64,000 bases of DNA from Mytilus edulis (lineage: Eukaryota; Mollusca; Bivalvia; Mytilida; Mytilidae). Under the pieces are notes generated by a model. That model had not been told where the DNA came from and made no database searches. It saw nothing but the letters and a program-made list of their open reading frames with translations. A program made the position numbers and the translations under genes. This document shows positions 22,041 to 32,900 of the stretch, one piece after another (position 1 is the stretch's first letter; every line of letters begins with the position of its first letter). The stretch lies in NCBI RefSeq assembly GCF_963676685.1, contig NC_092344.1, positions 51,048,830 through 51,112,829 on the forward strand. The letters run 5' to 3'.

Positions 22041-25000
22041 ATGGGTCGGACTATTTTCGCAGTATTTACCCTTCTTCTTGTTGTTGCTGTTATCTTCGTT
22101 CAAGGTAAGAAACATTGACCTGAAAAACTTTCCATATTTGTTCATGTTGTATTTATTGTATTTCCGTCTACTTATAGTATGTGAAATTTGAGAATTAAAG
22201 AAAAATCACTCTCTGAGTGAAATAAAAAATTCCATAGTTGTACGTGATGTATTAATTGTTCCTCGGTTTACCTAACATTCTAAAGATGATAAAAATAAAA
22301 CTAACACACATTATTTGTGATATTTAAGAAATATGTTGAATTTTTTTTTACAGAAACTGTCAGTCTTGCAGATCCATGTGGAGTATTCTGTGACTCCGCT
22401 ACAGGAAAAGGTTAGTTCAAACTATCAATTTAGCATTTAGCAGGAGTCCACTTTTTGTTTAAAGTGTTAATTATTGTGTAAAAATACTGGTGGTAGTATT
22501 TTTACAGAAACTGTCAGTCGTGCAGATCCATGTGGAGTATTCTGTGACTCCGCTACAGGAAAAGGTTAGTTCAAACTATCAATTTAGCATTTAGCAGGAG
22601 TCCACTTTTTGTTTAAAGTGTTAATTATTGTGTAAAAGTACTGGTGGTATAGTATTTTTTAAATCATTTAATAATTTGTAAAACATATAGCAGCTATATT
22701 TGACTATTAAAGGAGGACGGTTTGAACTTTGGTCTATTTTTGCAAAATTTCGGAAATTGTTATATCTTTTTTAATACTGTATAATTGGTGAAATTATGTC
22801 ACTGTTTGTGTTTTTGGTATTGAATAGCACTTTTTAAAGAAGCTTTCATATTTCTTTATTGTTTGTTATGATGCATGGTTTTAACATGCTTTATCGGGTT
22901 TTTCGTGTATAAATACACTATGATCTTGATTCAATCAAACAATCTTTAATTTTAACTACTGATGTATACATATCCACATTTAAAAAAGTATATTATCTTG
23001 TACCAGGAATTACTGGTAAAGGAGGACAGGTAAAGGGCAGAGCAGAATGTATTCAGAAATGTAAAGGTAAGTCTTATTTGTTGTTAATTAAGGCGGTAGA
23101 ACTGGGATAAGGGAAATAACTCTTAAAATCATCAGTAAGTTTGTGTCAACCATTTTCCTTAACTGCTAGGTTACATAGATTATTTTCAATCTGTTTCAGG
23201 TAAAGCAGTGGCGGATCCAGGGGGGGTTCCGGGGGTGCGCACCCCCCTTTATTTTTGCCGATCAATGCATTTGTATCGGGACATATGTTTTGCACCCCCC
23301 TGCACCCCCCTTTGCCCTGGGTTAGCACCCCCCCCCCCCTTTTCGAAAATTCCTGCATCCGCCCCTGTAAAGGATTAAAAATCTTTGATGAAACTTGACT
23401 TTCACAAACGCGTTATTGATTGAAAGAGTTATTTCCCTACACCAAGGTCTAACTTCTTTCTTAAGTTATATCTATATCTATAATGCATAATTACTATAGT
23501 ATTGATTTCGAATCAATATCAGATCAAACATTTTTATGGAGATTCGATATTGTTTCCCTTGAATAAAAAAAAAATACACACGTCGACTTTTTTTTTTTTA
23601 ATTTTTTTTGTTGTAGAAACGTTCAGCAAAGACAGTTTTGTCTACTGTTCTTTTCTTTAATTTTCTATTAATATCCTTACATACATATCGTACCGAAAGA
23701 TCTCACTGATAAAAAGAACAATATATACTATTTACAAAAAAGGTAAATTTTAACATAGGCCTATATATGCCATCGCAATTTAACATATTTCTACCGTCAA
23801 TGTTGATTTCGACTTATTTCGACTAACGTGTTAAAAGGGCAATGTCATTTCAAGGGAATACTCCTTGATAAAACTTGACAAATCATCATCACTAAAGGTG
23901 TAAAATAATACAAAATATTAATCTCACGTGTTTAATTGTAGACGGAAATTTTTATGAGAACTGTATCAAGCAAGGAGACAGAGGTAATTATGCATACTAG
24001 AAATCGCATACATCTACTAGTGCTATTGTGCAAAGAATACTTAAAATATCATCTCTGTTGAGGGCCCTCATGGGGTTTTTGATTATGTGATTACTTGGCC
24101 GTTTTTTTAATGATTATTTGATTATTAAGCCAAATATTTCATGATTATTTGATTATCTAGGACTGTATTTTTAGTTTATGATTATTTGATTACTAAAAAT
24201 AAGCAAATATTTAATGATTATGTGATTATATTGGCAAAAAAATGGTGATTATGTGATTACTAGGACCCCCCCCCCCCCCCCATGAGGGGCCTCTCTGTTG
24301 GATGTTTCATATTTGCCAATTAGCTTTTGACAGAGATGTGTTGTGTGATGTATATAGTTTTTCGGACTTGTCAGTCATGGTCGCCGATACTTTGAATTTT
24401 CAACATGTTGAATGAAAACCATCAAAATCGTAATACTTTTCTATATATACATTTACTAAACAAAACTTTGTATTTGCCCGGTAACTTCGTTATGTAAAAG
24501 GGGACGACAATTTAATTTCCAGGGGGGAGGGGGGTCTAAAAGGAGACTCTAATCCCCAATTTGATGAAAACAAATATTCTAGTTGAACAGATGACCCAAA
24601 ATTTATTCTGTATGCAAATCCCCCCATTCCTTAGACAATGTAGTGTAAATTTTGAAAATAATGATCAGATAGATCGCGTCGAAAACTTAATCAATCTGGT
24701 CGCGCTCTGTGCGAAGAAAACAATTTTGTCTAAAAAAGGGGGGGGGTCTACAAAAAAAGATATGAGACGTGTCTGATGAATGGTGTTTGTAGCATGATGA
24801 AACTATGCAAGTAAATAGTTATCAAAGGTAACATGATTATAATTTAGTACGCCAGACGCGCGTTTCGTCTACATAAGACTAGTAATCTGTAAAGGGTTTT
24901 TTGCATATGTACATGTACTTTCGGTTGTCCGCGTTATATGTATCATTCAAAAACCTTAAAACATATGTAAATGTGTATAAATATTCTTTTGTAGAGAACC

Positions 25001-26130
25001 CCACACTTTCAGCCTGCATTAAAAACTGTTGTAAGTAATTTCTTTTCATTCTTATGATTATAACTTAACATGCAGCGTCATTGACAATCCTCATAATTTG
25101 TTTTGAAGAATTATATCGGTTTCGAGTCTAAAGCACTTGAACATTTTTAAAAATAAGCTATTAACGGTGAACACAGCTTTATTTATTTGTTTAAACGTCC
25201 ATTGACAAATATTTCATATATAATCAAAACGAGAAAAAATCACACAGTCCTAAATTACGAAGTCCTTGCATTTAAGTCCTTGAAGAAAAAGGTATGCTAA
25301 ATTTAGGAACCGCACGTTCTTGTATTTCGTGAACATCAAAAATAATCAGTTTGGGTAATTAGTAATGTCGAACTAGAGATTCCGTATGTGACCCCTTTTC
25401 TATACCTCAGTAAGGCATCGACTATTAGATATTCTTAGGGAGGGGACAAGAAGATATTTTTCGGGGAAACTATTTCCTTTTCATCTGTTGCTACGCATAC
25501 TTATATTTTTCAGCGCAAAAGTTATTTTCACTTTTGGACACCATTGATTCCATAATTGTGTATAGAAGATCATTCATGGTCATCCTGTCTTGACAAGGTT
25601 ATCAAATTATAAAATCCTCCTGCCCCTCCAGAAAATCCAATTGACAACCGCTAACAACACTAAGATCCATTTCAAAAACTGTACTTCTGTATAAAATTTT
25701 ACATTTCCAGGTTATCGGCCGTTTTTTTGCCACATTTATGGGCATTATGTTTTCTGGTCTGTTCGTCTTCGTTCGTCCCGCTTCAGTTTAAAGTTTTTGG
25801 TCAAGGTAGTCTTTGATGAAGTTGGAGTCCAATCAACTTGATACTTATGACATGTTCCCTTAGATATGATCTTTCTAATTTTAATTGGGGCATCCGTGTA
25901 CTATGGACACATTTTTGTTATACTATCTCATCCAATACCTCATTACGATTTTAGACTTTATGAACAACACCAGCTCACTTTTTAACAAATTTAACTTATA
26001 TTTTTTGGAAATAATAAGTTTGGAACTTCCTTAAATGCAAGAAAACACGTTTTTTTTTTTATCTAATTGATTTGAAATTGTTTTTACAGTTACGTTTGCA
26101 CCACAACCAGAACCTCCTGCGAGTGCATAG
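22041..26130 (+). CDS. Secreted cysteine-rich peptide (CxxxC modules), six or seven exons
   Basis: Exons 22041-22104, 22354-22410, a duplicate 22508-22564, 23007-23066, 23942-23983, 24995-25030 and 26090-26130. All junctions are GT/AG and every intron is phase 1. With one copy of the duplicated exon the product has 99 residues, with both 118. Exon 1 encodes a signal peptide (MGRTIF then a long Leu/Val core). The mature part has CGVFC, CIQKC, a lone Cys in the next exon, then CIKNC, and ends in a Pro-rich APQPEPPASA tail. This looks like a small disulfide-bonded secreted peptide, possibly a defence peptide, but I do not recognise the family. Paired CxxxC motifs can form helical hairpins (known fold type; inference here). 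AATAAA at 26176-26181 may be the poly(A) signal. Two MITEs lie in the introns. Confidence 0.75.
22350..22657 (+). repeat. 154-bp tandem duplication carrying exon 2 of the cysteine-rich gene
   Basis: The exon starts at 22354 and 22508, a period of 154 bp. The two units, exon plus downstream intron, differ at only a few positions; one is a T-to-G that changes SLAD to SRAD. Both keep the acceptor ACAG and donor GTTAGT. Because the flanking introns are phase 1 and the exon is 57 bp, inclusion of both keeps the frame. Confidence 0.85.
23206..23367. mobile_element. Small MITE with CAGTGGCGGATCCAG ends
   Basis: The left end CAGTGGCGGATCCAG and right end CTGCATCCGCCCCTG are imperfect inverted repeats. 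TAAAG flanks both sides (23201-23205 and 23368-23372). The interior is C/G-run-rich. It lies in intron 3 of the cysteine-rich gene. A minus-strand ORF with a Gly/Pro-rich product here is an artefact. Confidence 0.65.
24061..24292. mobile_element. hAT-like MITE, 8-bp target duplication
   Basis: The ends AGGGCCCTCATGGGG and CCCCATGAGGGGCCT are inverted with one mismatch. CTCTGTTG flanks both sides exactly (24053-24060 and 24293-24300), the 8-bp size typical of hAT transposons. The interior is built from ATGATTATTTGATTA-type repeats and a C-run. No ORF. It lies in intron 4 of the cysteine-rich gene. Confidence 0.8.
24826..24885 (-). repeat. Family A fragment
   Basis: AGTTATCAAAGGTAACATGA and CGCCAGACGCGCGTTTCGTC match the reverse family A start. 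It is truncated after ACATAAGACT. Confidence 0.6.
25031..26080. other. Last intron of the cysteine-rich gene
   Basis: 1059 bp from GTAAGT (25031) to TTTACAG (26089). No insertion that I can identify. Confidence 0.45.
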
Positions 26131-26584
26131 ATGAAGATGGCCATCATGCTGTATTGCAATACTGAATTACATTGTAATAAAAATTTAGTATGTCAAGAGA
26201 GAGAACATGCTTTATATTAAAAGAGTATACAGTTTATGAAAAATATTCTCCAATTCGTTCTTTGTTCCAATATTTATGCTTACGAAATATTTGATTTGCA
26301 AATGTAATATAATTTAACTTTTACTTAATATAAAATTGCTGCTTAATTATAAGTGGACATGGAAAAGTCACACACCGTTAAATTTTGAGATATATTTCGA
26401 AAATGAGGCTCATAACCAATAAATCTTTCTATAATCTGGCTTGAATTGGGTTTTTTTTCTATCTTTTCTTTTATTTCAGCTTTTAGAAGTTGGTTTGTAA
26501 TTATTCATCAGTTGCGAAATTTAATGCATCAAAACTGGATATCCTTTTTAAGACTACAATCTTAATTGACTAGGATTGTCAGTT

Positions 26585-26705
26585 TTCCGATCGAAAGTCG
26601 GTGGTTTTCTCCGGGCACTCCAGTTTCCTCCACTAATAAAAACTTGTCGCCACGAAATAGCCTAAATGCGGTGCTTAAAAGTGGCGTTAAAACACCAAAA
26701 ATCAA
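26585..26705 (+). repeat. SINE central/3' domain fragment
   Basis: GTCGGTGGTTTTCTCCGGGC, CTCCAGTTTCCTCCACTAAT and AAGTGGCGTTAAAACACC form a block typical of molluscan SINEs (family knowledge). There is no tRNA head, so it is 5'-truncated. It lies between the convergent cysteine-rich and EB1 genes. Confidence 0.55.
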
Positions 26706-26959
26706 AAATCATTTTTTTTAAGAGTTGTATATTGTAGTTGATATAGTATTTTGTACTGTGTGGGATTTATTTCTATTGTCTTTTTTTATGTATTTTATTT
26801 TTTCTCGACATGCATGAATTACAGAGACTAGTTGAAGATCAACCATTTCCATGAAACATTAACAAAAGACATAAAATCAAAGAAATCAATTGTATTTTCA
26901 AAGAAATTAATCAAAAGTCTATTAGATAACTATCTGATTCCCTTAGGTACTGTAACGTG

Positions 26960-29900
26960 TCAGTATTCTTCATATTCCTCCACTGGTGGTTCGAATCCAT
27001 CCTGAAGCAAAACACAATTAAATTGTTATTTCATTAATTATTGATTGAACCCGACAGTATAAGCGTGGAGATAAGTAACTTTGAGATAGCATTAAAAAAA
27101 CTGATAATTCTTTGTTACGATGTGATTTTTATAATTAAGGCTATATACCGGATTTGTAATAACATAAGCCACACGAAGGGTGCCACATGGAGAGCAGGAT
27201 TTGCTTACCCTTCCGGAGCACCTGAGATTACCCCCAGTTTTTAGTGGGGTTCGTGATGCTTAGTCTTTAGTTTTCTATGTTGTGTCTTCTGTACTATTGT
27301 TTGTCTTTTATGTTTTAGCCATGGCAGTTTGTTTTCGATCTGTGAGTTTGACTGTCCCTCTGGTATCTTTCGCCCCTCTTTTATATTGTTGTTGTTACTT
27401 GTAGCTGGTTTGACAATGTCTGATACTGATAATATTGTGTAAAGTTGATTTGCAAAACATATTAGGTTTGGTCCCTTACTCTTAGTGTGGTCAATATGAG
27501 AAAAGATTAGCTACATGTACTGCTTGATAGTGTTCATTCCATCTAAGTCGATATGTTTGAATAAAGTCTGAAACCGTGTCAGTTGGTGGTTTTTTTTAAT
27601 GTGCCTGTCGTCCAATGTTGATAGCAGGTGTTTATGTTTTACCAATTAAAATTTAAATGACATTGTATATAATGGAGCAGAAAATTGTCAAAACAAAAAT
27701 ATTCGAAAGACAAAAAATCTAATGCAAGGGAAACGAAAATCAGACGATAAAAAAAACACCGAACTCTGAACAAGAGACATCCTGGCATTGTAAGCAAGTC
27801 AGGAACCTGATGTTCAGTGGTTGCCGTTTGGTGGTGTGGTTCGTAAGTGTTTCTGTTTTTTTTTTCTTAATAGATCACGGCCGACACTCGGCTAACCGAG
27901 AGATTGGTCGGTTAATCTATATTGAGTATGCGGCTATATCGGCAGTGGGTCTGTTAATCGGGTTGGCTATACGTCTGTTAAGAGTAAAACGCACAATTTA
28001 ATGTTAAACTCGATCAAATATACAGATTTTTGGCATATTATAAGAATTAAATCAAAAAACGAAAAGTGTCTGACAAAATGATATCTATCAAAGAACATTT
28101 TCCACCTTTAAAAACATTTCATAGTCTGCGCAGTTTTCAGTAAAAGTAAAAGGCGTCGCGCAAGTATGTAGTATTTATGATTACACGCATAGCAATTTTT
28201 TAATAAAAGGCGAAACAAACAATTTTAGATATCATTTAAAAGACACAAAATACTACTTTGGTTCTTAAATATAAATTAACATTAGTAAATATTTCATAAT
28301 TGTAATATAACGTGAGTAATACCACGTTTTAGTGAAAATTATGTGAATAAAGTCTGTTAATGGGTTGGACAATTGAAATTGTGTCAGTTAAGAGTTATTT
28401 AGCCACGAAAATAGTTGTGCTACCTTTATATTTTCCCATTGAAAATGTTAAAAATGAGATGTTCTTGAGTAAAAAAAAATATTGTAAGGGTTCCGCGGAA
28501 CCCAGTGTCTCGCCTACTTTTGCTGTAAATCGCAGGCTCAACAAAAATGAGGAAAAAAATCAATAAAAATATTCCTCTTGATACTATCTTATGATTGTAA
28601 GAAGCTTCTGTCCAAGTTTAGTAAAAATTTAGGATAGTGAATGAATCTAATAAATGTTTTGAAAACTTTAACTACAGACTGTATAATGTTAACTGGTAGA
28701 AAATCTAAGTCCATTTAAAAGTAAAATACAGAATAAATGGAGTTATCTTTTTACAATATTTAATTCTGGATACTATCTTATGATCATAAATAAGCTTCTG
28801 TCCAAGTTTGGTACAAACCCAGGATAGTTTAAGAAAGTTATTAAATTTTTAAAAACTTTAACCACAGAGTGAATGTAATGTTTCCCCGCAGAAAAAATAA
28901 GTCCATTCAAAAGTAAAATACGGAAAAAAAAGGATTTACTTAATTACAAAATTTACTTCTCGATACTATCTTATGATCATAAACAAACTTCTGTCCATGT
29001 TTGGTACAAACTAAGGATAGTTTAAGAAAGTTATTAAAACTTTAAAAACTTTAACCACAGAGTGAATGTAATGTTTCCCCGCAGAACAAACTAAGTCCAT
29101 GATTTATAAGTAAAATACGGAAAAAATGGAATTTTATTTTTACAAAATTTACTTCTGGATACTATCTTAATATGATCATAAACAAGCTGCTGTCCAAGGT
29201 TGTTAGAAATCCAGTATAGTTCAAGAAAGTTATTAAAATTTCAAAAACTTTAACCACAGAGTGAATATTTGTGGACGCCGCCGATGACGACGACACCGAC
29301 GACGACGGAATGTAGGATCGCTTAGTCTCGCTTTTTCGACTAAAGTCGAAGGCTCGACAAAAAATAATAATACGATGCAACACTATCCTTCCAGTAAAAG
29401 CATTTTTATTTTGACTTTCTTTTCATTTTACTCAAGAGTGTGTCACTTCAATATAGCGTGATCTGGGTTGGTCGCTGGAATATGCATGAATTTATTATTA
29501 ACGATTTCAATCAGCCTTGATTTTTGTGTCTGCTCAAAGTAGCATGTTCTCAAATCCGATTGAACGTGTCTTTCTAATACAACACAGGGTACATATATAA
29601 CGTGTTGCCGTTTTCATATGCACATGACATTTGTCACTGGACGTTTAGGTGGTACCCAACACTACAGGGAGATAACTCTGTAAAGTCAGTGATACGTTTT
29701 AATTACGTTGAAATTTTTATGTTTCTGTTAAAGGTTCAAATTAAATACTTTGTCAAAATTTTATCCAAATTAAACGAACCACATTGATTTTAGTGAAAGT
29801 GTTCGGTACCACCTTAATCCTAATTCCTCAGCATCATCAAATTGTTTTTTTTTCTTGTATTACTTAATCATCTGTTGTTTACAAATCATTCTAAAGAAGT

Positions 29901-32900
29901 AAATGGAAAGGAGCGAATGCAGCTACATTTGGTTGTATTAAAATTAAATTCATTTTATTCCGTTTAGTTCCTTTTCTACATATGTGCAGAGGAGAACTGC
30001 AGGTGTCCACATGTAAACGTCAAGCATTTGTCACCAATATGAGTACATCGCAATCCGTTACTGTTTCAACACCCAGGGGGGTTCCATGTCTTTATTCTTA
30101 AACAATTTGTTTTCTTCTCTTTTTTAGCAATGCATCACTCTCAACTGTCCTTATCTTTTATTTTGTATTCTGTATCTCCATCCAGATTCTCGTGTATACC
30201 ATGAGGGTACGGATTGGGGAGGGGGGGGGGGTTGTTTATTTCTGTATTCTTTAAATGGTTATGTTACTTTTCTCTACATTTTATTTATCTTACCCATTAT
30301 TCTTTCTCTATTCTTTATATTTAGGCATCCCAATATACTGATGTTTAGTTACATTACGACGTTAATCTCTGATTTATATACTGGTTACCAATGTAGATGA
30401 CAAATTGGTGTCATTCATGACAATTAAACAGAATCCACATGATATATGCGACCATTCACGGATAAAATCAATTTTACTTTAATTTAACACTTTTTGAAAC
30501 CATTTTTATCAATTTTCAATATCCATTGCCTACATTGTTATTGTTCATGTGTTTTGTTCCGTATATTTTATGTTCCATTGCTCATGTTTTGTTTCCGTAT
30601 ATATTTTATGTTCCATTGCTCAAGTGTTGTTTCCGTATATTTTAGCCGCTCGTCTTGAGCCTACCAAATGAACACACCATAAAGTAATAAAATTATACTT
30701 TTATTGTCATTCATAACTCTTAACAGACTAATTAACAGACCGGGTTTTATACATCCGACCCATTAACAGACCAGGTTTTTAATAAAGATTGATTTATGTC
30801 ACCAAAATACAGATTTTCGTGTAGATTTTTCACAAAATGATATCAATTTGGTTAACACTCATAATGCCTGTCTTTTTTCGATGTTCAAAATAGTGCATGC
30901 AAGTAAATTCAACCCAAGTGTCATTTTGTGTACATTTTGTGTGTGTAAAATGTGTATAAATTTACTGATGAGTAATTTGCCTTTTCATTTTATAGATCGT
31001 ACATAGAAGCTAGAAAAATAATAATTACACCACTGGATTCAGTACATTGAATAGTTTTGTCAGACATAAATATTTTTTATGATAAACATATATTTAAAAG
31101 GTTATACAATGAAACATTCTGAGTTTTCAATGATTTTCTCGATAACACCTGATTAACAGACTTTAGCCAACCCGATTAACAGACCCACTGCCGATATAGC
31201 CGCATACTCAATATAGATTAACCGACCAATCTCTCGGTTAGCCGAGTGTCGGCCGTGTAGATTAGACGGTTGATATTCCTTTTTTAATGGCTAAACACTT
31301 ACTAACATTGTTGGGCCCTTTACAACATGCTTATCGGTGCGAGCCAAGGTTCCGTGTTGAAGACCACACTTTGACCCGTAATGGTTTACTTTTTTTCAAA
31401 TTGTGACTTGGATAGAGTTGTCTCATTGAAAACTCATAGCACATCTTCTTATATCTATTACAATCCGAATGCGCAAATGGTTAAAACTTAAGTCGTATCT
31501 AATTACCCATGTAATGTTCTTGAATATTCATCAAAACACAAAAGTTATTTATTCATTCTTTAATAATTCCATATAATTTACCTCATAAGCACAAAGCACG
31601 TCCATTACATGCTTTGACATTGGCTCATCTTCATAGTCTTCAGATTGGCATAATACTTCAATTTGACGTAACTTGTCGAAGTAGAAGTCTCGCTCTTTTT
31701 CTAAGGATTCCTTATCCATTTTAACCTCCATAATCTGGTAAAATGAAACACTATTACTCAAAGCAATAATATATATATGACCCGATTTATTCTAGTTGTT
31801 TTAAATTCCTAGGGAAAGTTGGTCGTCAATATGCATTTTGGCCTCGGTTTGGATTCGTTTTGATGCTCTCGAAAGATTAATCAATTCGTTCACTTTGAAC
31901 TAGGTTCTGGATTTTAAAACATTTTGATTTAGAGCATTACTGAAGAGAATTAACTTTTTAAATACGCATTTGGTGTAGTAAAATTGATATCGTTAATGTT
32001 CACTACGACATATCTACGGGTGGACTGTTAGAGTCTAAGGGTACACTAGTAAGCAGCCCGGTAGCAAGTCTTTTTTTTTTTAATATTGGCATCATTGTAG
32101 ACCGTTCTTTGACCTATAATGCAAATACCTTCATAAGTTGTGACTTGGATGGAGAGTTGGCACATACCACATCTTCTTATATCTATCAACATTATTTCAA
32201 ATCAAGAAACGTATCTGATAAAAAAAATCTCTAATTCGTTGTCGTTATTCTTAAAGTTCTTTTAATTTCTTTAAATTTGTTAGTTTATTCTGTGGAACTC
32301 TAGTTGCAAGTTGTCATTAGCACTTTGAATCGTACCACATCTCTTTATTTGTTCTTCAGTTATTTTTTGTTTTGAATTAACTAATGCATACCTGCTGCCT
32401 AAGTTCTTCAAGTTCTACATCTAATTCACTACTAGGTCGACCTCCAGATTCCACTCGATAAGTGGATGTTGATGAGGCTGAGCTCTTGTTTGAGTTTCTT
32501 GCTACAATATTTCAAATAATTCCTTTAGAAGACCATGTATAGGGGTATTTTCGAGATATTTCTTTAGAATAATTATGACAAAACTACGTCTGCAGCAGTT
32601 TATTTTGTTTTTTTCCAATACTAGTACATTATTTGCGTATGATGACCCAATGTCATGGAAAAAAGATAGTTCTTCATGAAGCTGACCATTCATAATACAC
32701 CATACTATTTTGTCAATACTACTGCTTGCCATAATTTGAACAGATTGGCATTTGTGACTTTGTTGTTTTTATTGTCGATTTAAAACGATTTCAGTTAAAC
32801 AATAAAGGCCGTACATGAAATTAACACTTAAATATAAATTTCGTGGGACCAGAGCGCTGTTCAGACTTTATCATCTCTTGGACCACTCACACCAAAAGAA

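Larger units (their letters stand above)
27876..31257. mobile_element. 3.38-kb DNA transposon with perfect 94-bp inverted repeats
   Basis: 27876-27969 and 31164-31257 are exact inverse complements (94 of 94), starting CACGGCCGACACT. TAGAT flanks both ends (27871-27875 and 31258-31262). The intact family D repeat near 46580 has the equivalent site once (ATATAGATTGGACCG), which confirms the 5-bp target duplication. The interior has further GTCTGTTAA/TTAACAGAC copies near both ends. No ORF longer than about 75 codons exists inside, so the element is non-autonomous. It contains a pearl-like element (28478-29362) and a small MITE (29648-29813). A CAC terminus with a 5-bp duplication is reminiscent of the Transib/RAG group, but that is only a hypothesis. 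It sits in the last EB1 intron. Confidence 0.9.

Noticed and set aside
23146-23358. Gly/Pro-rich minus-strand ORF
   Set aside because: Comes from the G/C runs of the MITE at 23206-23367.
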